DNA of 64,000 nt from positions 38,047 through 102,046 of the forward strand of contig NZ_BSFK01000003.1 of NCBI RefSeq assembly GCF_027922305.1, written 5' to 3'. The notes beneath the pieces are model-generated. The model was given only the letters and a program-made list of their open reading frames with translations. It was not told where the DNA came from and searched no databases. The position numbers and the translations under genes are program-made. Shown here piece by piece: positions 41,843-50,290 of this stretch (positions within the stretch are counted from its first letter, which is position 1; each line of letters opens with the position of its first letter). The stretch comes from Methylopila jiangsuensis. GTDB lineage: Bacteria > Pseudomonadota > Alphaproteobacteria > Rhizobiales > Methylopilaceae.

Positions 41843-42316
41843 ATGAAGACGTCCCTGATGCTCGCCGTCCTCGCGACCGCGCTCACGTCCTCCGCCGCAT
41901 GGGCTGACCCCGGCCATTCCCATGCCGAGGCGAAAACGTTCGGCGAGCCCGGCGACTCCAAGAAGCCGTCTCGCACCGTCGAAGTGATCATGAAGGAGAC
42001 CGACGACGGCAAGATGCTGTTCGAGCCGATCTCGATCGCCGCGAAGAAGGGCGAGCAGGTCCGTTTCGTCCTCAGGAACGAGGGCCAGATCGACCACGAG
42101 TTCATGCTGGCGACGCGCGCCGAGAACGACCGGCACGCCGTCGCGATGCAGAAGAACCCGGACATGGAGCACGACGAGCCGAACGGCCGCCGCGTCGCTC
42201 CCGGCAAGTCCGACGAGATCACCTGGAAGTTCTCGAAGTCGGGCGAGTTCAACTTCGCCTGCCTGATCCCTGGCCATCGCGAGGCCGGGATGGACGGCAC
42301 GGTCGCCGTCAAGTGA
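41843..42316 (+). CDS. Periplasmic cupredoxin (plastocyanin/azurin family)
   Basis: 157 residues with a signal peptide ending near AWADPGHSH. The type-1 copper ligands are DHEFML (His), and FACLIPGHREAGM (Cys, His, Met). Such cupredoxins in copper operons carry electrons or bind copper for efflux. The gene lies 27 bases after the multicopper oxidase, whose electron or copper partner it may be. Confidence 0.85.
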   Translation: MKTSLMLAVLATALTSSAAWADPGHSHAEAKTFGEPGDSKKPSRTVEVIMKETDDGKMLFEPISIAAKKGEQVRFVLRNEGQIDHEFMLATRAENDRHAVAMQKNPDMEHDEPNGRRVAPGKSDEITWKFSKSGEFNFACLIPGHREAGMDGTVAVK

Positions 42317-42338
42317 CGCCCCGAAACAGGAGACAACC

Positions 42339-42620
42339 ATGAAGAAGACAGCAGCCGTTCTCGGCGCCTTTGCCGCCGCCCTCATCGCCACCGCGGCCGC
42401 AGCCGCCGACGGCACGGTCAAGAAGGTCGACGAAAGCGCGGGCAAGATCACGCTCGACCACGGCCCGATCAAGAGCCTCGGCATGGACGAGCCGATGTCC
42501 ATGGTCTTCAAGGCCGCCGACCCTGCCCTGCTCAAGGGCGTGAAGGTCGGAGACAAGGTGACGTTCGAGGCCGACCGCGTGAACGGCCAGATCACCCTGA
42601 CCAAGATCCAGAAGAAGTGA
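42339..42620 (+). CDS. cusF: CusF-like periplasmic copper chaperone
   Basis: 93 residues with a signal of about 22. The mature protein is a small beta barrel with the CusF motif ITLDHGPIKSLGM...MSMVF: His and two Met bind Cu(I), although the stacking Trp of E. coli CusF is absent at the usual place (Pro-Met). It hands Cu(I) to CusB/CusA. Confidence 0.88.
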   Translation: MKKTAAVLGAFAAALIATAAAAADGTVKKVDESAGKITLDHGPIKSLGMDEPMSMVFKAADPALLKGVKVGDKVTFEADRVNGQITLTKIQKK

Positions 42621-42681
42621 CGTTCGGGTGGGCGGCCGCAGGACGTGGCCGCCCAGCTCCCCATCGATCGAGGAGACCGAG

Positions 42682-43134
42682 ATGAACCGTATCGCACTAG
42701 CTGCCGCGCTCGCCCTGACCGTCTCGACGGGCATCGCGCAGGAGGCGAAGTCGCCGCCATCGGGGACGGAAAGCCTTCCCAAGGCCTGCCAGGACGCCTC
42801 GCCCGGACAGGGCTCGACGGGCAAGGCGATGGAGATGGGCGACATGGCCGCTCATTCGATGTCCGACATGGGCGAAGCCCAGATGGCCTCGATGAAGGCC
42901 ATGCAGGACATGGGCAAGGCCATGCGCGCGACCCACGGGATCAAGGACCCCGACCTCGCCTTCGTCTGCGGGATGATCGCCCATCACCGCGGCGCGGTCG
43001 CGATGAGCAGGATCGAGCTTCAGTCCGGCAAGGACGAGCAGGCGAAGTCCTGGGCAAAGAAGATCATCGCGGACCAGGAGCGCGAGATCGCCGAGTTCGA
43101 GGCGTGGGCGGCCAAGGCCGACAAGGCGAAGTGA
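42682..43134 (+). CDS. DUF305 exported protein
   Basis: 150 residues with a signal peptide and a Met/His-rich helical domain. The DUF305 hallmark FVCGMIAHHRGAVAMSRIEL is present (here in parts: CGMIAHHRGAV, AMSRIEL), with a Met-rich N-terminal stretch. DUF305 proteins occur widely in copper operons, where they are thought to bind copper or be structural. GGAG lies six bases before ATG 42682. Confidence 0.8.
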   Translation: MNRIALAAALALTVSTGIAQEAKSPPSGTESLPKACQDASPGQGSTGKAMEMGDMAAHSMSDMGEAQMASMKAMQDMGKAMRATHGIKDPDLAFVCGMIAHHRGAVAMSRIELQSGKDEQAKSWAKKIIADQEREIAEFEAWAAKADKAK

Positions 43135-43184
43135 AGGTCCGGCGGGGGGCGGATGATCCGGCCGCCGTCGTTGCGGGGAGGACG

Positions 43185-43655
43185 ATGCGCGTGATCCTCA
43201 TCTGCCTCGCGCTCGGCGCGTCGACTGCGGTCGCCGGTCCTGGGGGCCAAAGTCCCTCGTCTCCGGACACGGACATGTTGGCGAACGTGCTGTCGACGGC
43301 CTTCCTCGCGAAGAACCTGACCCTCGTCTGCTCCCAGCAGGACAGGTGGTTCGCCGAGGACACCAGGACCGGAGACCTCGACGGCGTCGGCTTCGCCGAG
43401 CATGTCCAGCGTGAGGTGCTCGATCGGCTTCCGCAGACGGAGTCGGGGATCGTGGTGATCCGCGCCGCGAACGCGTCGCGGGCGGTCTCGATCGGCTTCA
43501 TTCACGTCATGGGAGACGGGCCGGCGGACGAACAATCGGAGCGTCTGGCCGCCTGGTGCAAAACGACGGCGAAGCCCCTGGTGCAGGGCATCCTTGCCCA
43601 GCATCAAATCCGACACGACCTCTACGACCGCACGCTGGATCAGGCGAAGCAGTGA
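43185..43655 (+). CDS. Exported protein, family of two in this window (A)
   Basis: 156 residues with an N-terminal signal (cleavage near AVAGP). The mature part is helical and shares the pattern L-x-NVLS-x2-FLA-x-N and two Cys (VCS... WCKTT) with the protein at 59908. GGGGAGG precedes ATG 43185. It is not a family I can name. One copy per metal-efflux operon suggests a periplasmic accessory. Confidence 0.6.
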   Translation: MRVILICLALGASTAVAGPGGQSPSSPDTDMLANVLSTAFLAKNLTLVCSQQDRWFAEDTRTGDLDGVGFAEHVQREVLDRLPQTESGIVVIRAANASRAVSIGFIHVMGDGPADEQSERLAAWCKTTAKPLVQGILAQHQIRHDLYDRTLDQAKQ

Positions 43656-43678
43656 CCGATGCTTGCGAAGACCGACCG

Positions 43679-44083
43679 ATGGACGTCTTCACGAGCGCCG
43701 CGTTTGGGCGCATGGTCGCGTTCATGAACCTCGGCGCCCGCGTGCGGCATCTCTTGGTCTTCGTGCTGATGCTCGGCGTCGGCGCGATCCCGGTCGCGGC
43801 GAACGCCGCGGCGCTTGAGTCGATGACGCCTGTCGCAATGGAAACGATGGAGCCCATGGCGGACGGCATGCACTGCTGTCCGGATGACGTCCCGGTGATG
43901 CCGGACTGCCAAAAGAGCTGTCCGCTGCTCGCGACCTGCATGACGAAGTGCGCCCCCGCCGCGCCGATGGCGGCCATCATCATGTCGCACCGGACCTTGG
44001 CGCTTTCCTCTGTCCGTCCCGGTGACGACGCCGCCCGCGCCGGACCGGTCTCGGAACCCCCGGCCCGACCTCCCCGAAGCTGA
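43679..44083 (+). CDS. Exported Cys-rich protein in copper operon
   Basis: 134 residues from ATG 43679. A membrane signal (about 20-45) is followed by Met-rich stretches (MTPVAMETMEPMADGM) and a Cys cluster CCPDDVPVMPDCQKSC...CMTKC. It therefore probably binds Cu(I) in the periplasm. GTG 43652 is another possible start with overlap of the previous stop. It is not assignable to a named family. Confidence 0.55.
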   Translation: MDVFTSAAFGRMVAFMNLGARVRHLLVFVLMLGVGAIPVAANAAALESMTPVAMETMEPMADGMHCCPDDVPVMPDCQKSCPLLATCMTKCAPAAPMAAIIMSHRTLALSSVRPGDDAARAGPVSEPPARPPRS

Positions 44084-44223
44084 AGTCCGTCGACGGCGCC
44101 CTCGAGCGCCGGATCGCGCCGTGCGGGTTCCATGAGCCCGCGCGGTCTCAAACCCGTGGCCGCGAGGGTGCGGAAGAAAAGTCCGGCCGAACGCCGGACG
44201 ACGACGCACTACGGATTTCAGCA

Positions 44224-44628
44224 ATGTCAAAGTTCCAAGGTTGGCGCCTGCGTGCCGCGATTCTGGCCGCCGTCATCTCGGCCGCCATCCTGACCCCCGC
44301 GCTCGGCGACGTCTCCGACTATGAGTTCCAGCTCGTGGAGAGCGTCGCGAAGGTTGGCGACGCCGTCGTGGCGGTGCGCCTCGTCGACAAGCGGACCTCC
44401 AAGCCCGTTCCCGACGCGGTGATCTACTCGACCCGGATCGACATGGCGCCGGACGGCATGCCCACCATGGCGTCCGCCGTCGAACCCACACCCTCCGACC
44501 AGCCAGGCGTCTATCGTTTCAAGACCAAGCTGACGATGGAGGGCGGCTGGAGGCTGTCGCTCGCGGCCAAGGTGCAGGGCGAGAGCGGCACGGTCGAGGG
44601 CAAGCTCGTGCTGCAGGCCAAGCCATGA
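44224..44628 (+). CDS. FixH/YtkA-like accessory protein of efflux system
   Basis: 134 residues with an N-terminal membrane/signal segment and a beta-sandwich domain of the YtkA/FixH type (TKLTMEGGWRLSLAAKVQGESG, here as TMEGGWRLSL). Such proteins occur right before CusB-type adaptors in alphaproteobacterial metal clusters, where they may help copper handling at the membrane. The stop overlaps the CusB start (ATGA). Confidence 0.65.
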   Translation: MSKFQGWRLRAAILAAVISAAILTPALGDVSDYEFQLVESVAKVGDAVVAVRLVDKRTSKPVPDAVIYSTRIDMAPDGMPTMASAVEPTPSDQPGVYRFKTKLTMEGGWRLSLAAKVQGESGTVEGKLVLQAKP

Positions 44629-46073
44629 AGGCGGCGGCTTCCGTCGGCGTGATCCTGCTGGCCGCAGCCCTCGTGGGCGGCGGTTACTGGGCCGGACAGC
44701 GAGGCGTGCCGCCGGGCGCAACGGCCGTTCCGACGAAAGGTCGACCTGCTCCGACCGCCGCGGCCAGCCCGATCCTGTACTACCGCGACCCGGACGGTCG
44801 CCCGGTCTACTCGGCCTCGCCCCGGGCGACCGGGGACGGCAAGCCGTTCGTGGCCGTCCGCGAAGGCGAGGACGTCGGCTTCGATCCCTCCACGGGCGAG
44901 CCTGTCGCGGCGAGGTCGGCCGCGGCGCCTGCCGTCTCCTCGAACCCGTCCGGAGACCGCATCCTTTACTACCGCAATCCCATGGGCCTGCCGGACACCT
45001 CGCCCGTTCCGAAGAAGGACTCGATGGGAATGGACTACATCCCCGTCCGGGAGGGCGAGGACGAGGGCGGCGCGGTCACCGTCAGCCAAGGCAAGCGGCA
45101 GCGCTCGGGCGTGCGCACGGAGAGGCTGGGGCGCCGGACGCTAAGCGCTCCGCTCCGGGCAAGCGGTTCCATACAGCTCGACGAGCGCCGAGTGTCGGTC
45201 GTGTCGGTCCGATCCCAGTCCTTCGTCCAGAAGGTTGAGGCGGTCACGACGGGCGAAGCAGTGCGCAAGGGCCAGGTGCTCATGCAGGTCTACTCGCCTG
45301 AGGTTGCGGCCGCCGCCGCGCAGTTCCTGTCCGTGGTCGGCCAGCCCTCCGGGGCCGGACGCGCGGTCGTCGACGGAGCGCGACGCAGGCTCGAGAACCT
45401 CGACGTGCCCGCCGCGGTGATCGACGCGATCGCCACCTCCGGCAAGGTGCCCGCGACCATCGGCTGGCCGGCCCCACGCGATGGGCTGATCCTGTTGCGC
45501 AACGCGATCGAAGGCATGCAGGCGATGCCCGGCGACGAGATGTTCCGTCTCGCCGACGTCTCGGTCGTCTGGGCACTGCTCGACGTCGCTGAACGCGACC
45601 TGTCGATGGTGGCGGTTGGCCAACCCGTGACCGTGCGGCCGCGCGGGGCCGACCGGGGCATCACGGGGCGCGTCGCCCTGATCTACCCCAGCGTCAACCG
45701 CGAGACCCGCACCGCCCGCGTCCGCGTGGAGCTTCCTAACCCCGACCGCTTGCTGCTGCCGGACATGTACGTTGAGGCCGAGATCGCGATCGGGGCCGGC
45801 GGCCCGGTGCTCGCCGCCCCCGATAGCGCGATCCTCGACAGCGGAGATAGGCAGGTCGCGCTCGTCGAGACGGGCGAAGGCAGGTTCGAGCCAAGACCAG
45901 TCAAACTCGGGCTCAGAAGCGAAGGCTTCGTCGAGATCAGGGCAGGCCTCACCGAGGGCGAGACCGTCGTGGTCGGCGCCAACTTCCTCATCGACGCCGA
46001 GAGCAACCTGAAGGCCGCGCTGTCCGGACTGACGCCGCCCGACCCGTCCACGTCGACGGAGACACGCAAATGA
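44625..46073 (+). CDS. cusB: CusB-type RND periplasmic adaptor
   Basis: A 482-residue membrane-fusion protein. The N-terminus has two heavy-metal-binding repeats: ILYYRDPDGRP and ILYYRNPMGLP...KKDSMGMDYIP, the latter being the classic motif before the adaptor domains (barrel-sandwich hybrid with helical hairpin, then beta barrel). It links CusA to the outer-membrane factor and delivers Cu(I)/Ag(I). It overlaps cusA by 4 bases. Confidence 0.9.
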   Translation: MKAAASVGVILLAAALVGGGYWAGQRGVPPGATAVPTKGRPAPTAAASPILYYRDPDGRPVYSASPRATGDGKPFVAVREGEDVGFDPSTGEPVAARSAAAPAVSSNPSGDRILYYRNPMGLPDTSPVPKKDSMGMDYIPVREGEDEGGAVTVSQGKRQRSGVRTERLGRRTLSAPLRASGSIQLDERRVSVVSVRSQSFVQKVEAVTTGEAVRKGQVLMQVYSPEVAAAAAQFLSVVGQPSGAGRAVVDGARRRLENLDVPAAVIDAIATSGKVPATIGWPAPRDGLILLRNAIEGMQAMPGDEMFRLADVSVVWALLDVAERDLSMVAVGQPVTVRPRGADRGITGRVALIYPSVNRETRTARVRVELPNPDRLLLPDMYVEAEIAIGAGGPVLAAPDSAILDSGDRQVALVETGEGRFEPRPVKLGLRSEGFVEIRAGLTEGETVVVGANFLIDAESNLKAALSGLTPPDPSTSTETRK

Positions 46074-49000
46074 TCGCCCGGCTCATCGCGTGGTCAGCGC
46101 GCAACCTGGTGCTGGTTCTGGTCGCGACCGCCTTCGCGGTCGCCGGCGGCCTCTATGCGGTGAAGACGCTGCCGCTCGACGCCATCCCGGACCTCTCCGA
46201 TGTCCAGGTCATCGTCTACACTGAATATCCCGGCCAGGGGCCGCAGGTGGTCGAGGACCAGGTCACCTATCCGCTCACCACCGCCATGCTGACCGTGCCG
46301 AAATCCAGGGTCGTGCGCGGCTTTTCGTTCTTCGGCGTTTCGTTCGTCTACGTCATCTTCCAGGACGGGACCGACCCCTACTGGGCGCGCTCCCGCGTCC
46401 TGGAGTTCCTCAGCGCCGCCGCGCCGCGATTGCCCTCGAACGTCACGCCGACGCTCGGGCCGGACGCGACAGGGGTCGGCTGGGTCTACCAATACGCCGT
46501 CACGGCGAAGAACCAGACGCTGGCCGAGACCCGCTCGACCCAGGACTGGCAGGTCCGCTTCGGAGCTTCGGCCGCCGAGGGCGTCGCGGAGGTCGCGAGC
46601 GTCGGCGGCTTCGCCAAGCAGTACAACGTCGTGGTCGACCCGCAGCGGCTGCGGGCGCTCGGCATCCCGTTGTCGAAGGTCCGCGACGTCGTCCGCGGCA
46701 GCAACATGGACACGGGTGGGCGGACGCTCGAGCTGAGCGAATTCGAGTTCATGGTCCGGGGGCGCGGCTACCTGAAGGGCGTCGGCGACATCGACAACGC
46801 GGTCCTGAAAGTCGATGGCGGCACGCCCGTCCTCGTGAAGGACGTCGCCCGCGTCGAACTCGGGCCGGACGAGCGACGCGGGATTGCGGAGCTCAACGGC
46901 GAGGGCGAGGTCGCGAGCGGCATCGTGCTGCAGCGCTTCGGAGCCAACGCCCTCGACGTCATCGGCAACGTTAAGGCGAAGATCGCGGCCCTCGTGCCGA
47001 GCCTGCCCGCGGGCACCGAGATCCTTCCGGTCTACGACCGCTCACACCTGATCGAGGCCGCGATCGAGACGCTGAAATCGACGCTGGTCGAGGAGAGCAT
47101 CGTCGTCGCGCTGGTGACCATCGTCTTCCTTCTCCACGTCCGCAGCGCCCTGGTCGCGATCCTGATGCTGCCCGTCGGCATCCTCATGGCGTTCGGGGCA
47201 ATGAAGGCGCTCGGGATCGGCGCCAACATCATGAGCCTCGGCGGCATCGCGATCGCGGTCGGCGCCATGATCGACGCCGCCATCGTCATGATCGAGAACG
47301 CGCACAAGCACCTGGAACGGTCGCCGCCGGGCAAGCCGCGGGTGCAGGTCCTGATCGAGGCGGCGCAGGAGGTCGGCCCGTCGCTGTTCTTCAGCCTCCT
47401 CATCATCACCGTGTCGTTCCTGCCGATCTTCACGCTGGAGAGCCAGGAGGGTCGGCTGTTCGGGCCGCTCGCCTTCACCAAGACCTTTGCAATGGCGGCC
47501 GCCGCCGTGCTGTCGATCACGCTGGTCCCGGCGCTGATGGTGATTTTCGTGCGCGGCCGGATCGTGCCGGAGCACAGGAATCCGGTGAACCGCCTGCTGA
47601 TATGGCTGTACCGTCCGCTCATCCGCGGCGTGCTGAAGGCCAAAACCCTGACCATCCTGCTCGCGGTCGCGGCGCTTGGCGCCTCCTGGTGGCCGGCGAC
47701 GCAGCTCGGCTCCGAGTTCATGCCCCCGCTGGACGAGGGCACGCTGATGTACATGCCGACCACACTGCCGGGCATCTCGGTCACGCGGTCGACCGAACTG
47801 CTGCAAACGCAGGACAGGATCATCAAGTCGTTTCCTGAGGTCGCCTCCGTCTACGGCAAAGCGGGACGCGCAGCGACCGCGACCGACCCGGCGCCGAGCG
47901 AGATGACCGAGACCATCATCAACCTAAAGCCGAAAGCCGAGTGGCGGCCGGGCGTGACGACCGAGAGCCTCAAGGCCGAGATGGACAAGGCCCTCCAGTT
48001 CCCGGGCGTCTCCAACGCGTGGACGATGCCGATCCGCGCCCGCATTGACATGCTGGCGACAGGCATCCGCACGCCCGTCGGGATCAAGGTCTACGGATCC
48101 AACCTCGTGGAAATGGAGAAGCTCGCGCGCGAGGTCGAGCAGGCGGTCAAGACAGTGCCGGGGACATCGAGCGCCTATGCCGAGCGCGTCATCGGCGGCT
48201 ACTACCTCGACATCACGCCGGACCGCGCCGCGCTCGCCCGCTACGGGTTGATGGTGAGCGACGTGCAGGACGTAGTCGCGACCGCGCTCGGCGGCGAGAC
48301 GGTGACGACCACGGTCGAGGGTCGCGAGCGCTACGCCGTCAACATCCGCTACCCGCGCGACCTGCGAAGCGATCCGCAGTCCATCGGGCGCGAAGTCCTG
48401 GTCCCGATGGCGGGCGGCGGGACAGTGCCGCTGGCCGAGGTCGCCAGCATCAAGCGCACCCGTGGGCCGACCTCGATCCGCACAGAAAACGGCAGGCTGG
48501 CGATCTACATCTTCGTCGACATCGTGGGCCGCGACCTCGGCGGCTACGTCGCCGAGGCCCGCAAGGCGGTGGCCCAGAGGGTCGCGCTTCCGACCGGATC
48601 GTCTATCGAGTGGAGCGGGCAGTTCGAGTATCTCGAGCGCGCCGAGGCGCGGCTGAAGATCGTGGTGCCGCTGACGCTCGGCCTCATTTTCCTTCTGCTC
48701 TATCTCAACTTCCGGCGGCTGACCGAGACGCTGATCGTCATGCTGTCTCTGCCGTTCGCGCTAGTCGGCGGCCTGTGGCTGATGTGGTGGCTCGGCTTCA
48801 ACATGTCGGTCGCTGTCGCCGTCGGTTTCATTGCGCTCGCGGGCGTCGCGGCCGAGACCGGCGTGATCATGCTGATCTACCTCGACCATGCGCTCGCGGA
48901 GCTGAAGGCGCGCCGCGCCGCGGAAGGCAAGGCATTCACGCGGGCCGACCTGACCGAAGCGATTATGGTCGGAGCGGTCGAGCGCGTGAGGCCGAAGATG

Positions 49001-49222
49001 ATGACCGTGATCGCAATCATGGCGGGACTGCTGCCGATCCTGTGGAGCACGGGGGCCGGCTCTGAGGTCATGCAGCGCATTGCGGTTCCGATGATCGGCG
49101 GCATGGTCTCGTCGACCGTGCTGACGCTAGTGGTGATTCCCGCAGTCTATGGGTTAGTGAAGGGGTATGGGCTCGCCGGGGACGCAGGGCGCAGGACCCT
49201 TCTGCGTCAAGGATTGTACTAG
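46070..49222 (+). CDS. cusA: CusA-type RND copper/silver efflux pump
   Basis: A 1,050-residue inner-membrane pump, 12 membrane helices with two large periplasmic loops. The helix-4 signature GIAIAVGAMIDAAIVMIEN (about 391-409) is that of the HME4 (Cu/Ag) group and differs from the CzcA motif in the second pump at 56663. It couples proton flow to Cu(I)/Ag(I) export. The gene ends overlapping the stop of the convergent lspA gene. Confidence 0.93.
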   Translation: MIARLIAWSARNLVLVLVATAFAVAGGLYAVKTLPLDAIPDLSDVQVIVYTEYPGQGPQVVEDQVTYPLTTAMLTVPKSRVVRGFSFFGVSFVYVIFQDGTDPYWARSRVLEFLSAAAPRLPSNVTPTLGPDATGVGWVYQYAVTAKNQTLAETRSTQDWQVRFGASAAEGVAEVASVGGFAKQYNVVVDPQRLRALGIPLSKVRDVVRGSNMDTGGRTLELSEFEFMVRGRGYLKGVGDIDNAVLKVDGGTPVLVKDVARVELGPDERRGIAELNGEGEVASGIVLQRFGANALDVIGNVKAKIAALVPSLPAGTEILPVYDRSHLIEAAIETLKSTLVEESIVVALVTIVFLLHVRSALVAILMLPVGILMAFGAMKALGIGANIMSLGGIAIAVGAMIDAAIVMIENAHKHLERSPPGKPRVQVLIEAAQEVGPSLFFSLLIITVSFLPIFTLESQEGRLFGPLAFTKTFAMAAAAVLSITLVPALMVIFVRGRIVPEHRNPVNRLLIWLYRPLIRGVLKAKTLTILLAVAALGASWWPATQLGSEFMPPLDEGTLMYMPTTLPGISVTRSTELLQTQDRIIKSFPEVASVYGKAGRAATATDPAPSEMTETIINLKPKAEWRPGVTTESLKAEMDKALQFPGVSNAWTMPIRARIDMLATGIRTPVGIKVYGSNLVEMEKLAREVEQAVKTVPGTSSAYAERVIGGYYLDITPDRAALARYGLMVSDVQDVVATALGGETVTTTVEGRERYAVNIRYPRDLRSDPQSIGREVLVPMAGGGTVPLAEVASIKRTRGPTSIRTENGRLAIYIFVDIVGRDLGGYVAEARKAVAQRVALPTGSSIEWSGQFEYLERAEARLKIVVPLTLGLIFLLLYLNFRRLTETLIVMLSLPFALVGGLWLMWWLGFNMSVAVAVGFIALAGVAAETGVIMLIYLDHALAELKARRAAEGKAFTRADLTEAIMVGAVERVRPKMMTVIAIMAGLLPILWSTGAGSEVMQRIAVPMIGGMVSSTVLTLVVIPAVYGLVKGYGLAGDAGRRTLLRQGLY

Positions 49223-49734
49223 GCGTCGCCGTCCGAGGTGGGGCTTCGTCCGAAGACTGCGTCGAATAGGACCAGGCACACACCAAGGGAGATGAGGACA
49301 TCGGCGAAATTGAACGTGAAGAGGCTGATGTCGAAGGGGTGAAGGTGCAGGAAATCGGTCACCGCACCGTCTGCCATGCGGTCGACCAGATTTCCGATCG
49401 CCCCTCCGACGATCAGCGAGAAGCCGAGGCGCTCGGGCGTGGTGGTCGCCCGGACTAGAAGCCAGATGACGAACAGCGTTCCGGCGAACTGGACGACGAT
49501 CAGCATTAGGAGGGCGCCGTTCGCCTCCGCCGGAAACAGGCTGAAGCTGATGCCGATGTTCTCCTGCAGGTGAAGACTGAGGAATGGCAGGAACGGCGTC
49601 GACCCATCGCCGATCCCGACCTTCGCCATGCCCTTAAGGAGCAGGTCCGTGGCCGCGGCGGCGAAGACAGCTCCGATGATCAGCGCGTGACGACGTCCGA
49701 ACGCGTGGGCTTTCCGGCGCCCGTCAATCCGCAT
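49219..49734 (-). CDS. lspA: Lipoprotein signal peptidase (LspA) in metal island
   Basis: A 171-residue membrane aspartyl peptidase with four helices and the two catalytic Asp motifs GNLVDRMADG and FNFADVLI. It cleaves lipoprotein signals. The cell surely has a chromosomal copy, so this is an accessory one, as found beside Zn/Cd/Pb efflux genes (for example pbrC). It overlaps the DUF411 gene upstream by 11 bases. I chose ATG 49734; the longer reading to 49932 has a nonsense leader. Confidence 0.9.
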   Translation of the reverse strand: MRIDGRRKAHAFGRRHALIIGAVFAAAATDLLLKGMAKVGIGDGSTPFLPFLSLHLQENIGISFSLFPAEANGALLMLIVVQFAGTLFVIWLLVRATTTPERLGFSLIVGGAIGNLVDRMADGAVTDFLHLHPFDISLFTFNFADVLISLGVCLVLFDAVFGRSPTSDGDA

Positions 49735-50185
49735 CGCTGTGGCTCGCCGGATAGCTAGCGAACACTTCGGCGTCTCCGCCTCTCTTGAGCAGCAGGACCT
49801 CGTAGGCCTCGGCCTTCCCGGGCATCCCGGGCGAACCTGTCGGCATGTCCGGGACTGCGAGCCCAAACGCATCAGGACGCTCGGCAAGAAGGCGGCGCAC
49901 CTCCCGGGCGGGCACGTGTCCCTCCACGACATAGCCCCCGATCCTGCCCGTGTGGCACGAGGTTTGACCGACCCGCAGTCCCGCCGCTAGCTTGTCCTGC
50001 ATCAAGGCGCCCATCGGCACGTCCTCGGCCTTCACCGTGAAGCCATTCTCTTCCATGTGGCGGATCCAGCCGATGCAGCACCCGCACCCCGAGGTCTTCT
50101 TGACGGCGAGTTCGTCGGCTGCCGCCGCGGTGGAACCGAGCACGGCTGCAGCCACCAAGCCTGCGATCATCCCGTTCCAGTTCAT
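49724..50185 (-). CDS. DUF411 metal-binding exported protein, copy A
   Basis: 153 residues with an export signal and a DUF411 domain: CGCCIGW (about 33-39), TSCHTGRIGGYVVEGHVPA and MPTGSPGM. The Cys/His set and the GSPGM motif are conserved in CopG-like proteins that bind copper or another soft metal in the periplasm. Translation is coupled to LspA. Copy B is at 62950. Confidence 0.8.
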   Translation of the reverse strand: MNWNGMIAGLVAAAVLGSTAAAADELAVKKTSGCGCCIGWIRHMEENGFTVKAEDVPMGALMQDKLAAGLRVGQTSCHTGRIGGYVVEGHVPAREVRRLLAERPDAFGLAVPDMPTGSPGMPGKAEAYEVLLLKRGGDAEVFASYPASHSDAD

Positions 50186-50290
50186 TGCGACACCCCTGTC
50201 GTTCAGTCGGCGATGAGCCGCCGCAGCTTCTGGTTTGAATTTCCTCGGCCTTGTGGGGGTCGAGCAAACCTATGATGGCCTTGTCGGCAT

